NCBI GenBank assembly: GCA_051004735.1
Contig: JBPCKA010000080.1
Location: forward strand, 1-64,000
DNA: 64,000 nucleotides
Source of the DNA: Euzebya sp051004735
GTDB taxonomy: Bacteria > Actinomycetota > Nitriliruptoria > Euzebyales > Euzebyaceae
Direction: 5' to 3'
Shown: piece by piece, positions 17,296-25,029 of the stretch
Layout: each line of letters opens with the position of its first letter
Numbering within the stretch: the stretch's first letter is position 1
The notes under the pieces: generated by a model
What the model saw: only the letters and a program-made list of their open reading frames with translations
Told to the model about the DNA's origin: nothing
Databases searched by the model: none
Program-made: the position numbers and the translations under genes

Positions 17296-18855
17296 TCAGT
17301 CCTGCAGACGGAAATCCAGGTCAGCCGGTGTGTCAGCGATGTCCATCTGGGCCTTCTGCAACTTGCCGGCGTAGTCCCAGTTGACCGATTGCCACCGGGT
17401 GAACTGATCGATCACCCAGATACCGGACTGCCGTGAGCCGTTGCCAGACTTGCCGTTGCCACCAAAGGGAAGGTGTGCCTCCGCACCCGAGGTGGAGTTG
17501 TTGATCGAGGTCATGCCGGCGCTGACACGCTCGGCGAATCGGAACGCGTTCACCGGACTGGTGGTGTAGATCGAGGAGGACAGGCCGTAGCCGTGTCCGT
17601 TGGCCAACTCGATGGCCTGATCGAAGTCGGTGAACGTGCCCACGCCCACCAGGGGACCGAAGGTCTCGTTGAGATACAACTCGTCCTTGTCCGTGATCCC
17701 GTCGACGATCGTGGGATGGCAGAAGATGCCGGCCTCAGGGTCGCCGATAAAGCCCTCTCGGGGATTGTCCCGGGTGATCCGTCCGGTGCCGGTTGAGCCG
17801 TACAGGCTGTGGTGCCCCTCGACCATGTCAAGCCAGGGCAGGAAGTTGTCGCAGAACCGCTGGCTGATCATCGGGCCGTACAACACCTGTGGGTCCATCG
17901 GGTCGCCGACCTTCGCCGCCCGGGTGGCGGTGTCGAAGCGCTGCAGGAAGTCATCGTGAACCGACTCGTGGACGAACACGGTGCCAAGTGAGGTGCACCG
18001 TTGCCCACTGGTACCAAATCCGCTGAACAGCGCACCCTCAACAGCCAGGTCCAGATCCGCGTCGGGCATGACGACCAACGGGTTCTTGCCGCCAAGCTCA
18101 AGGCATGGTGTCTGCAGATGGCGTCCCGCAAGCTCACCCAGTTTGCGTCCGACCTCCACCGATCCGGTGAAGCCGATCTTGTCGACCACCCCGGCGTCCA
18201 AGCCCAACTCGATCCCCTCAAAGGTGGCGGGTCCGTCGGTTAGGACCAGGTTCAGGACACCGTCGGGAAGCCCGCCGGCCCAGAACAGCTCGGCGACCGC
18301 CTGGGCGCTGGCTGCGGCGTACTCCGCGGGCTTCCAGGTCACGGTGTTGCCGCACAGCAACGCGGGGACCAGGTACCAACTGGGCACGGCCACGGGGAAG
18401 TTTCCGGCCGTCACGATGACCAGGGACCCCACCGGCCGGCGGAAGGTGAACAGTTGCTTGTCCGGCATCTCCGAGGGGACGGTCTGGCCATAGAGCCGTC
18501 GTCCCTCTCCCAGGAAGAAGTCGCAGGTGTCGACCATCTCCTGGACCTCGCCCAGTGCCTCGGGGAAGGGCTTGCCGATCTCACGGGTCACCAGTCGCGC
18601 CAGTTCGTCCTTGTTGGCTTCGATGATCCGGCCGATCTGCTGGATCACCCGACCACGGGCGGGTGGGGGCATGGCAGCCCAGGCAGGCTGTGCCGCCTTG
18701 GCCGCACGGGCACCGTCAAGGATCGTGCGGGAGTCGCCCAGGTGGACCTCGCCGACGTGGTCGGTGAGATCGGCTGGGTTGTCCAACGACAGCGTGCCGC
18801 CGGGGGCGCCCGGGACGGCTGTGGCGTTGATGATGGAGGTGATGGTGCGTGACAT
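17296..18855 (-). CDS. Aldehyde dehydrogenase, probable L-piperideine-6-carboxylate (aminoadipate semialdehyde) dehydrogenase
   Basis: NAD(P)-dependent aldehyde dehydrogenase of 519 residues. The general base Glu (LELGGKN, about 252) and nucleophile Cys (GQRCTS, about 287) are present and correctly spaced. The NFP motif (TAGNFPVAVP) and the FVHES string after the Cys recall ALDH7-type enzymes. It lies just downstream of lysine 6-aminotransferase on the same strand, so oxidation of the semialdehyde/piperideine product to 2-aminoadipate is the natural inference; mycobacteria pair lat with an ALDH in the same way. ATG 18855 is chosen because sequence further upstream runs through the intergenic repeats. 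Confidence 0.88.
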   Translation of the reverse strand: MSRTITSIINATAVPGAPGGTLSLDNPADLTDHVGEVHLGDSRTILDGARAAKAAQPAWAAMPPPARGRVIQQIGRIIEANKDELARLVTREIGKPFPEALGEVQEMVDTCDFFLGEGRRLYGQTVPSEMPDKQLFTFRRPVGSLVIVTAGNFPVAVPSWYLVPALLCGNTVTWKPAEYAAASAQAVAELFWAGGLPDGVLNLVLTDGPATFEGIELGLDAGVVDKIGFTGSVEVGRKLGELAGRHLQTPCLELGGKNPLVVMPDADLDLAVEGALFSGFGTSGQRCTSLGTVFVHESVHDDFLQRFDTATRAAKVGDPMDPQVLYGPMISQRFCDNFLPWLDMVEGHHSLYGSTGTGRITRDNPREGFIGDPEAGIFCHPTIVDGITDKDELYLNETFGPLVGVGTFTDFDQAIELANGHGYGLSSSIYTTSPVNAFRFAERVSAGMTSINNSTSGAEAHLPFGGNGKSGNGSRQSGIWVIDQFTRWQSVNWDYAGKLQKAQMDIADTPADLDFRLQD

Positions 18856-18871
18856 TGGCGTCGGGTCCTTG

Positions 18872-18901
18872 GGGTGGCTGGACGTAGGGTGGCTGGTCGT
18901 A
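18872..18901 (-). repeat. Two tandem 15-bp repeats upstream of the ALDH gene
   Basis: GGGTGGCTGGACGTA is followed at once by GGGTGGCTGGTCGTA, differing at one base, in the spacer between lat and the aldehyde dehydrogenase. A partial third unit (GGGGT) follows. Confidence 0.6.
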
Positions 18902-18905
18902 GGGG

Positions 18906-18957
18906 TCAGATCTGATGATTGAGGGGGATATCCGGCCCGACCCCTCAGATCTGAGGG
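18906..18957 (-). repeat. Paired CAGATCTG palindrome element (copy 1)
   Basis: TCAGATCTGA (18906-18915) and the 16-bp perfect palindrome CCCTCAGATCTGAGGG (18942-18957) have centres 39 bp apart. The same pair with the same 39-bp spacing and a 28-bp interior sharing 15 of 28 bases occurs twice at 38.62-38.77 kb. The second palindrome here also encodes the last codons (PQI) and stop of lat. It sits between two same-strand genes, in the same orientation to transcription as the other copies. Confidence 0.7.
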
Positions 18958-20270
18958 TTTGGGGAGGCGGCGGCGACGCGGTCCAGGGCGTCGACTGCCA
19001 GGTCCAACTCCTCGGTGGACACGGCCAGGGATGGACGGAACCGCAGGGTGCGATCCCCACATCCCAGCATCATGACCCGTTCCTGCTGCATCAGCCGGGC
19101 GGTGATGCTGTCCCGACGGGCGGTGGTGGGTACGTCGATGGCGCACAGCAGTCCGCGGCCGCGGACGTTGTCGAACACCCCGGGATGTGTCCGGGCCAGG
19201 TCCTCCAGGCGTCCCAGGAGGTATTCGCCCTTCGACTTGGTCGCGGTGATCAGGTCCTCCTGCTGGATGATCTCAAGGATTCGGCGGGAACGAACCATGT
19301 CGGTCAGGTTGCCACCCCAGGTGGAGTTGATCCTGCTGGACACGCTGAAGGCGTTGTCGTTGACCTCCTCGACACGACGCCCGGCCATGATCCCGCAGAC
19401 CTGCATCTTCTTGCCGAACGCGATGATGTCGGGTTGCAGCCCCATGCCCTGATGCGCCCACGCGTGACCGGTTATGCCTGCACCGGTCTGCACCTCATCA
19501 AGGACGAACAACGCGTCGTTGTCGTGGGCCAACTGCTGCAGGGCTCGCAGAAACTCCGGTCGCAGGTGGTTGTCGCCGCCCTCACTCTGGATCGGCTCGG
19601 CAATCACGCAGGCGATGTCATGGGGGTAGCGGGCGAAGGCAGCCACGGCCTGCGCCATGGCAGCGCCCTCCTCAGCCTGGATGACCTCAGCATGGTCCGC
19701 GATCGGGTGACGCACCTGCGGGGCGGAGATGCGTGGCCAGTCAAACTTGGGAAAGCGCGCGACCTTGTTGGGGTCGGTGTTGGTCAAGGACAGGGTGTAG
19801 CCGCTGCGTCCGTGAAACGCGCCGGTCAGATGCAGCACCCGCCCGCCAGCAGCTGAACGCCGGCGCTCGGCGTTGTGCCGCGACTTCCAGTCAAAGGCCA
19901 CCTTCAGGGCGTTCTCGACGGCCATCGCACCCCCTTCGATGAAGAAGTAGTGCGGCAGGGACGGGTCACCCAGCACGCGACTGAGGGTGTCGACGAAGCG
20001 GGCGTAGGCCACGGTGTACACATCGGAGTTGGCGGGCTTGTTCATCGCCACCTCCAACAGTTCGGCAGCGAACTCCGCGTTGTCCGTCAGGCCGGGATGG
20101 TTCATCCCCAATGGCGAGGAGGCGTAGAACGTGAAGACATCCAGGTACTCGGTGCCGTCACGGGCATCCACCAACCACGAGCCACGGGAGGCCGCTGTGT
20201 CCAGCACCATCGGGTAGCCATCGACAAGGATGTGGACGTTCAACGAATCGTGGACATCCAATGGGCGCAT
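18945..20270 (-). CDS. lat: L-lysine 6-aminotransferase
   Basis: Class III PLP aminotransferase that moves the epsilon-amino group of lysine to 2-oxoglutarate, giving aminoadipate semialdehyde. It closely follows mycobacterial Lat in segments such as FIEGGAMAVENALK, FDWKSRHN, GAFHGRSGYTLSLTNT, RFPKFDWPRI and PHDIACVIAEPIQ. The PLP lysine lies in IIAFGKK (about 288), after DEVQTG. Length 441 is normal. An Lrp-type regulator is divergent 95 bases away and an aldehyde dehydrogenase follows, the same trio as in Mycobacterium. In that genus Lat is induced in starved, persistent cells. Confidence 0.93.
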   Translation of the reverse strand: MRPLDVHDSLNVHILVDGYPMVLDTAASRGSWLVDARDGTEYLDVFTFYASSPLGMNHPGLTDNAEFAAELLEVAMNKPANSDVYTVAYARFVDTLSRVLGDPSLPHYFFIEGGAMAVENALKVAFDWKSRHNAERRRSAAGGRVLHLTGAFHGRSGYTLSLTNTDPNKVARFPKFDWPRISAPQVRHPIADHAEVIQAEEGAAMAQAVAAFARYPHDIACVIAEPIQSEGGDNHLRPEFLRALQQLAHDNDALFVLDEVQTGAGITGHAWAHQGMGLQPDIIAFGKKMQVCGIMAGRRVEEVNDNAFSVSSRINSTWGGNLTDMVRSRRILEIIQQEDLITATKSKGEYLLGRLEDLARTHPGVFDNVRGRGLLCAIDVPTTARRDSITARLMQQERVMMLGCGDRTLRFRPSLAVSTEELDLAVDALDRVAAASPNPQI

Positions 20271-20293
20271 GCACTGAGTGTGGGGGGTGAGGG

Positions 20294-20356
20294 CGTCGGT
20301 CTGTACCGACGGAACGTGGACATGGCATCCTTACGGCTGACGTTTCGTCGAGACGA
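20294..20356. promoter_or_regulatory. Inverted repeats between lat and the Lrp gene, candidate operators
   Basis: Two inverted repeats lie in the 95-base divergent region: CGTCGGT-CTGT-ACCGACG at 20294-20311 and TCGTC-GA-GACGA at 20345-20356. The first is 24 bases upstream of the lat start, the second just before the Lrp start. Binding by the Lrp protein is inferred from position. Confidence 0.4.
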
Positions 20357-20365
20357 GGTGACGAT

Positions 20366-20797
20366 TTGGATCCGATTGACCGTGCGATCGTCCAGGCTCT
20401 GGGCGAAGACGCCCGCCTGAGCATGGCCGAGCTCGGCCGTCGGGTCGGGCTGAGCCGTACCGCCACCCTCGCCCGGGTTCGACGTCTTGAGGCATCCGGA
20501 ATCATCGCCGGATACCACGCCGCCATACGGTTCCCTGATGACCCCGGCCGCCATGTCGCCCGGGTGGGGATCCAAACCGACACGCGGGACACCTCACGCT
20601 ACGTCCGGCGACTGGCTGGCATCGAGGCCTACCGTGAGGCCGAGACGACCGCCGGCGCCTTCGACCTGTTGGTGCGTTTCGAGGCAGCGACCGCCGCCGC
20701 CCTCGACGCGGCCCTGGACGAGGTCAAGTCCTGGCCGACCACGACCCGCACGACCACGTTCGTGGTACTGCGCCGCTACGGGGTGTCCTACGACTGA
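20366..20797 (+). CDS. Lrp/AsnC-family transcriptional regulator
   Basis: A 143-residue feast/famine regulator: an N-terminal HTH (DPIDRAIVQALGEDARLSMAELG and GLSRTATLARVRRLE) followed by a RAM ligand-binding domain (about 65-140). The start is TTG with a GAGGTG ribosome site 5 bases upstream. It is divergent from lat, as lrpA is in mycobacteria, where the Lrp-type protein controls lat and responds to amino acids such as lysine. Control of lat and its own gene is therefore likely. Confidence 0.9.
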   Translation: MDPIDRAIVQALGEDARLSMAELGRRVGLSRTATLARVRRLEASGIIAGYHAAIRFPDDPGRHVARVGIQTDTRDTSRYVRRLAGIEAYREAETTAGAFDLLVRFEAATAAALDAALDEVKSWPTTTRTTTFVVLRRYGVSYD

Positions 20798-20835
20798 CCG
20801 TGGGAGGGGTCCGCCAGGTGTGCGACTTGCCCATC

Positions 20836-20871
20836 GGCCACGGTGAGCTATCGACTCGGCTCACCGTGGCC
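20836..20871 (+). terminator. Strong hairpin after the Lrp gene
   Basis: GGCCACGGTGAGC and GCTCACCGTGGCC form a perfect 13-bp stem around a 10-base loop, 39 bases after the regulator's stop codon. There is no T-run, so it would be a stem-only actinobacterial-type terminator. Confidence 0.6.
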
Positions 20872-20976
20872 CACCCTCCCCGTCCGTCCGTGCGTCGGCC
20901 AGGCTTGATCATGGTCTGGACTGGGGAAGCCTGGACCTTGTGGCGCCGGTTGACGGTTCCAAGTACGAAGGAGCAG

Positions 20977-21006
20977 ATGATGAAGTTGGGAGATGATGTC
21001 TCGTGA
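20977..21006 (+). CDS. Nine-codon leader ORF coupled to zwf
   Basis: MMKLGDDVS is preceded by a perfect AAGGAG (20968-20973), 6 bases from its second ATG. Its TGA overlaps the GTG start of zwf (GTGA). The strong ribosome site therefore serves this mini-ORF, and zwf would be translated by re-initiation. It may simply deliver ribosomes, or act as a regulatory leader; the sequence has no obvious run of one amino acid. Confidence 0.45.
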   Translation: MMKLGDDVS

Positions 21007-22418
21007 GCGCCACCTGCGACGCGCTGGCCCTGTTCGGCGCCACTGGCGACCTGGCCAAGAAGATGCTGTACCCGGCGCTGTACGAACTGGCCGCGCGGGA
21101 TGCCCTGCCCGATCTGGTCGTCGGCGTGGCCGTGTCCGAAATCGATGTCGATGGGCTGCGGGACTACGCCCGGCAGTCCATCAGCGACCATGGCCCCGCC
21201 GATCTCGATGACGACACCGTCACGCGGGTGCTCAATTCGCTGACCTACTGCCAGGGCGACTACCGCGAGGACGACACCTACACACGCCTGGGTCACACCT
21301 TGGGCGACCACGACCACCCCCTGATCTACCTTGCGATCCCACCCAGCCTGTTCACCACCGTCATCGCCGGACTGGTCGATGCCGACCTCAACACCTCCGG
21401 TCGTCTGGTGATCGAGAAGCCGTTCGGGCACGACCTCGCCTCGGCGCAGGCGCTGAACCGGTGTGTCCTGGACGCCTTCGACGAGGACCGGGTCCACCGT
21501 ATTGACCATTTCCTGGGCAAGGAACAGGTGCTGGACCTCCTAGTGTTCCGCCTGGCCAACAGCATGCTTGATCCGGCCTGGAACAGCCACTACATCGACA
21601 GCGTCCAGATCACCATGGCCGAGGATTTCGGCGTCACCGACCGAGGTGCGTTCTACGACGAGACCGGCGCACTGCGCGACGTCGTACAGAATCACCTGCT
21701 GCAGGTCCTGGCGCAGATCGCGATGGAACCCCCGGTCGCAACCGACGCGCGGTCGCTGCGGGAGGAGAAGGTCAAGGTCCTGAGGGCCGTGGCGACCGTA
21801 ACGCCCGAGGACCTGGTCCGTGGCCAATTCGAGGGGTATCGGCAGGTGGAGGGGGTGGCAGCGGACTCCGACGTCGAGACCTTCGTCGCCCTGAAGTTGC
21901 ACATCGAGTCGTGGCGGTGGGCTGGGGTGCCCTTCTACATCCGTGCGGGTAAGCGCATGGCGGTGACCGCTACTGATGTCCTGGTCGAGTTCAAGCGACC
22001 CGCCCATCTGCTGTTCGCGCAGGCTGACGCCCCTCCCCCACATCCCAACCATCTGCTGTTTCGCCTGAAACCGGGCGAGCGCGTGTCGTTGTCGATGCAG
22101 ATGAAGAAGTCTGGGGAGGAGTTGGTCAGCGAACCGGTGGAACTGACATATGACTACACCGAGGACCGCGACGGTCCCGACGAGGCGGCCTACGCCCGTC
22201 TGCTGGGCGATGCGCTGGAGGGCGACCAGCATCTGTTCGCCCGGGCTGACGGCGTGGAGGAGGCGTGGCGGATCCTTGAGGCTGTCCTTGCTGATCCCCC
22301 TCCTGTCCAACCCTATGCCCCGGGGTCGTGGGGCCCGCCGGCAGCGGACACGCTGATCGAGGGTGACGGCGGATGGCACTGTCCCGACGTGGTCCCCGAC
22401 CACGGGGAGGGGGCGTGA
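21003..22418 (+). CDS. zwf: Glucose-6-phosphate 1-dehydrogenase
   Basis: First enzyme of the oxidative pentose phosphate pathway. The nucleotide-binding motif FGATGDLAKK is at residues 9-18, and the substrate/catalytic signature HRIDHFLGKE near 166 contains the catalytic His and Lys. EKPFGHDL, FYIRAGKRM and the C-terminal dehydrogenase domain are all standard. At 471 residues it is normal length. The GTG start overlaps the stop of a leader mini-ORF, and its own stop overlaps the start of a histidine phosphatase gene (GTGA). Confidence 0.95.
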   Translation: MSATCDALALFGATGDLAKKMLYPALYELAARDALPDLVVGVAVSEIDVDGLRDYARQSISDHGPADLDDDTVTRVLNSLTYCQGDYREDDTYTRLGHTLGDHDHPLIYLAIPPSLFTTVIAGLVDADLNTSGRLVIEKPFGHDLASAQALNRCVLDAFDEDRVHRIDHFLGKEQVLDLLVFRLANSMLDPAWNSHYIDSVQITMAEDFGVTDRGAFYDETGALRDVVQNHLLQVLAQIAMEPPVATDARSLREEKVKVLRAVATVTPEDLVRGQFEGYRQVEGVAADSDVETFVALKLHIESWRWAGVPFYIRAGKRMAVTATDVLVEFKRPAHLLFAQADAPPPHPNHLLFRLKPGERVSLSMQMKKSGEELVSEPVELTYDYTEDRDGPDEAAYARLLGDALEGDQHLFARADGVEEAWRILEAVLADPPPVQPYAPGSWGPPAADTLIEGDGGWHCPDVVPDHGEGA

Positions 22419-23023
22419 GCGACACGGCCCAAGGCTCGGGCCGACTGGTGCTGGTCCGCCACGCCGAGACTGAATGGTCACTGGCGGGCCGCCACACCGG
22501 CACGACCGACTTGCCACTGACGGCCGAAGGCCGCGTGAAGGCCGGGCAAACCGCACAGGCGCTGCAAGCCATGACCTTCAAGACGGTCCTGACCAGTCCG
22601 CTGCAACGGGCCAGGACGACCTGTCAGATCGCCGGGTACGCCGATCGTGCACTGCTCCGCGACGAACTGGTGGAGTGGGACTACGGCGACTATGAAGGCC
22701 TGAGCACCGAACAGATCCGTGAACGTGACCCGGGGTGGGAATTGTGGACCGACGGCGCCCCCCACGGCGAGTCACCTGAACAGGTGCAGGCACGGATCGA
22801 CCAACTGGTGGTCGAACTGACCGATCTGGCCCGGGACGGCGACGTCGCCATCTTCGCCCACGGGCACATCTTGCGTGCCTTGGCGGTCCGGTGGGCGGAC
22901 CTGCCGATCACTGCTGGACGCGTGCTGCGACTGGGGACCGCGACCATCTCGACGCTGAACTGGAAACGCGAGATCCGCGTGATCGACCGCTGGAACGACG
23001 ACAGTCACCTGCGACAGCCATAG
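22415..23023 (+). CDS. Histidine phosphatase family protein
   Basis: Phosphoglycerate mutase-like phosphatase of 202 residues. The catalytic motif LVRHAETEW carries the phosphorylated His; the second histidine lies in IFAHGHILRAL, and the proton donor Glu in the VEWDYGDYEG segment. It resembles broad acid phosphatases of the SixA/GpmB group rather than true glycolytic mutases. GTG 22415 lies within the zwf stop and has a GGGGAGGGG just upstream, so it is translated with zwf. A role in sugar-phosphate turnover is inference. Confidence 0.88.
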   Translation: MSDTAQGSGRLVLVRHAETEWSLAGRHTGTTDLPLTAEGRVKAGQTAQALQAMTFKTVLTSPLQRARTTCQIAGYADRALLRDELVEWDYGDYEGLSTEQIRERDPGWELWTDGAPHGESPEQVQARIDQLVVELTDLARDGDVAIFAHGHILRALAVRWADLPITAGRVLRLGTATISTLNWKREIRVIDRWNDDSHLRQP

Positions 23024-23030
23024 CGACCCG

Positions 23031-24053
23031 TCACGCCGCCCGTCGTGGCTCGTCGGCGAACAAGAAGCTGAGCAGGACGAAGCGGCGACCCTCGGTCACG
23101 TCCAACACCTCGTGCAGGTGGGAGCAGCTGAACAGCAGCGCCGCCCCTGGGTCGGGTCGGTACAGGTCGGGTCCATACTCCGGGAAACGGAGCTGCCCGC
23201 CCTCGAAGTCCTGGTTCAGGTTCAAGGTCAGGGCGAACCGTCGATGAGCGGTGGTCGGGCTCAGGTTGTCCCGATGCGCACTGAAGAAGCCCCGGTCGGC
23301 CGATTCGTAGCAAGCGATCTTGAAGCCCTCGAAGCGGGTGGCACGGTAGGCGAAGGCCTTGCGCAGCTCGGGCATGACCCGTCGTCCGATGGTTTGGGCC
23401 AGTTCCTGGGTACGAGCCGGATCGGTCACGACGTGATCACGCCGCCGCTTGGCCTTCGTCTGCAGACGTTCGCCGCGTCCCCCGTCGGTGGAGGTCTCCA
23501 CTCCGGTGGCGTCGTTGCCCTCCTGCTCCCAGACATCCATCAGCTGTGCGCACTGGGAGGCCGACAGGACCTCGGGGACGATCAGGACCGGGGCGTGATG
23601 GGTGATCTGACGGGCTTTGGGTTGGGATTGCGTCAGTCGAGTGGCGAACTGGGCAATGGTCCGGGCCAATCCGGCGCCATCGGACAAGGGGTGGACCTCA
23701 CGGACACGAAGATTTGGGTCCAACAGGAAGACCAATGATTGGCCCTGTGTGCGATAGGCCTGGACTGCACGACCCTCAGCGTCCTGCAGCACGGGCAGGG
23801 ACAGTTGTGAGGTCGCCACCGCGGGCGGAGCGACGACGTGGACCGTCACCCCCTCAGGCTGGCCAAGGGCCGCCGCGAGCTCAGCCAGGACCGGCCCGTC
23901 GGCCTCCTGCGCGGTGATCAGCACGGCCGGGACTCCCCCGGCCTGGGCGTACCACCGCACCGGCGTGCCGGCGGCGTCCGGCAGGACCAGGTCGGGTGCG
24001 CGTTCACCCGGTTGCAACCCGACGGTGGGAAGGGGTGTGACGGACTCGCTCAT
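23031..24053 (-). CDS. 2OG-Fe(II) oxygenase with N-terminal thioredoxin-fold domain
   Basis: The C-terminal half (about 165-340) is a prolyl-4-hydroxylase-type dioxygenase: the iron ligands HxD lie in SAHRDN (about 259), the distal His in LHEVL (about 312), and the 2-oxoglutarate-binding Arg in EGRRFVL. The first 150 residues (PGERAPDLVLPDAAG ... SLVFLLDPN) resemble a peroxiredoxin/AhpC fold, but no Cys stands where the peroxidatic one should be, so this part is probably structural or binding only. ATG 24053 gives a compact 340-residue protein. The target, protein or small molecule, is unknown. Confidence 0.85.
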   Translation of the reverse strand: MSESVTPLPTVGLQPGERAPDLVLPDAAGTPVRWYAQAGGVPAVLITAQEADGPVLAELAAALGQPEGVTVHVVAPPAVATSQLSLPVLQDAEGRAVQAYRTQGQSLVFLLDPNLRVREVHPLSDGAGLARTIAQFATRLTQSQPKARQITHHAPVLIVPEVLSASQCAQLMDVWEQEGNDATGVETSTDGGRGERLQTKAKRRRDHVVTDPARTQELAQTIGRRVMPELRKAFAYRATRFEGFKIACYESADRGFFSAHRDNLSPTTAHRRFALTLNLNQDFEGGQLRFPEYGPDLYRPDPGAALLFSCSHLHEVLDVTEGRRFVLLSFLFADEPRRAA

Positions 24054-24099
24054 GCAGGCGACCCTAAGCCTCCGGCTGCCGCCCTGCCCGGGACAGTCC

Positions 24100-25017
24100 T
24101 CACGGGGTCGGCGGCATCTGCGACATGGGGATGGTGTCTGACCCCGCCGCCTGGGGCGTCTGTCGATCGGGTGTGGCTGGCGCCTGGCTGGTGGGCAGCG
24201 GCAAGTCGGTTGCAGGCCACCCTTCGGACCGTTCAACCTCTTGCAACGCTCGGCCGAACTCCGCTGCGCTCTGCGGGCGCTGGTCTGCCGATTTGGCCAT
24301 GGCCTGCTCGATCGCTCCGGCAAGCGTGTTGGGAACCCCCCACGGCCGCAGGTCGGGCACCGGGCTGTCCATGATCGCCAACAGCATCTGTCCCACCGCT
24401 TCGGGGTTGTCCCCCTGGAAGGGCGCGCGGCCGGTCAACAACTCAAACATCGTTGACCCCAGGGAGTACACGTCACTGCGGATATCAGCCTGCCCGCCAT
24501 CGATGATCTCCGGTGGCACATGCAGAAGGGTCATTCCTCCTCCGGTGGTGTTGGTTGCGTCGACAAGGCCCGAGATTCCAAAGTCGGCCAGCTTCACCTG
24601 ACCCAGGACATCGACCAGGATGTTGGCCGGCTTCACATCGCGGTGCAGCACACCTGCGTCGTGGGCGCAGTGCAACGCCCCGGCGATCCGGATCCCGACT
24701 CTGGCCACCTCCTGGGGCGTCATCCTCTCGCGGTCGACCAGGCTTCCTCCGGCGACGTACTCCATCGCGATGTAGGCGGTGCCGGCGTCGGTGACCCCCG
24801 CGTCGAACAGCACCACGATGTTGGGGTGCCAGCCCAGCGTGCCCAGTGCCCGAGCCTCACGGCTGAACTGCTTGCTGGTCTTGGCATCAACCGCATTGCC
24901 GACCATGACCTTCAACGCCACCTCGCGGCCAATCTGGGACTGGGTGGCGCGGTAGACCGTGGCGGTACCGCCGGCACCGATTCTGCTCAGCCCGTCATAT
25001 CCAGGGATGGTCTGCAC
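24100..25017 (-). CDS. Ser/Thr protein kinase without membrane anchor
   Basis: Hanks-type kinase with GAGGTATVY, the ATP-binding Lys in VALKVM, HRDVKPAN (about 126), DFGISG and SDVYSLG. The activation loop is short and Thr/Gly-rich (TNTTGGGM). The kinase domain fills residues 1-265; a 40-residue Pro/Gln/Thr-rich tail follows and no membrane helix is present. It lies 12 bases downstream of a second kinase gene on the same strand, so the two are likely one operon. Their close similarity suggests tandem duplication. Confidence 0.9.
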   Translation of the reverse strand: MQTIPGYDGLSRIGAGGTATVYRATQSQIGREVALKVMVGNAVDAKTSKQFSREARALGTLGWHPNIVVLFDAGVTDAGTAYIAMEYVAGGSLVDRERMTPQEVARVGIRIAGALHCAHDAGVLHRDVKPANILVDVLGQVKLADFGISGLVDATNTTGGGMTLLHVPPEIIDGGQADIRSDVYSLGSTMFELLTGRAPFQGDNPEAVGQMLLAIMDSPVPDLRPWGVPNTLAGAIEQAMAKSADQRPQSAAEFGRALQEVERSEGWPATDLPLPTSQAPATPDRQTPQAAGSDTIPMSQMPPTP

Positions 25018-25029
25018 AGCGGGACGCTA

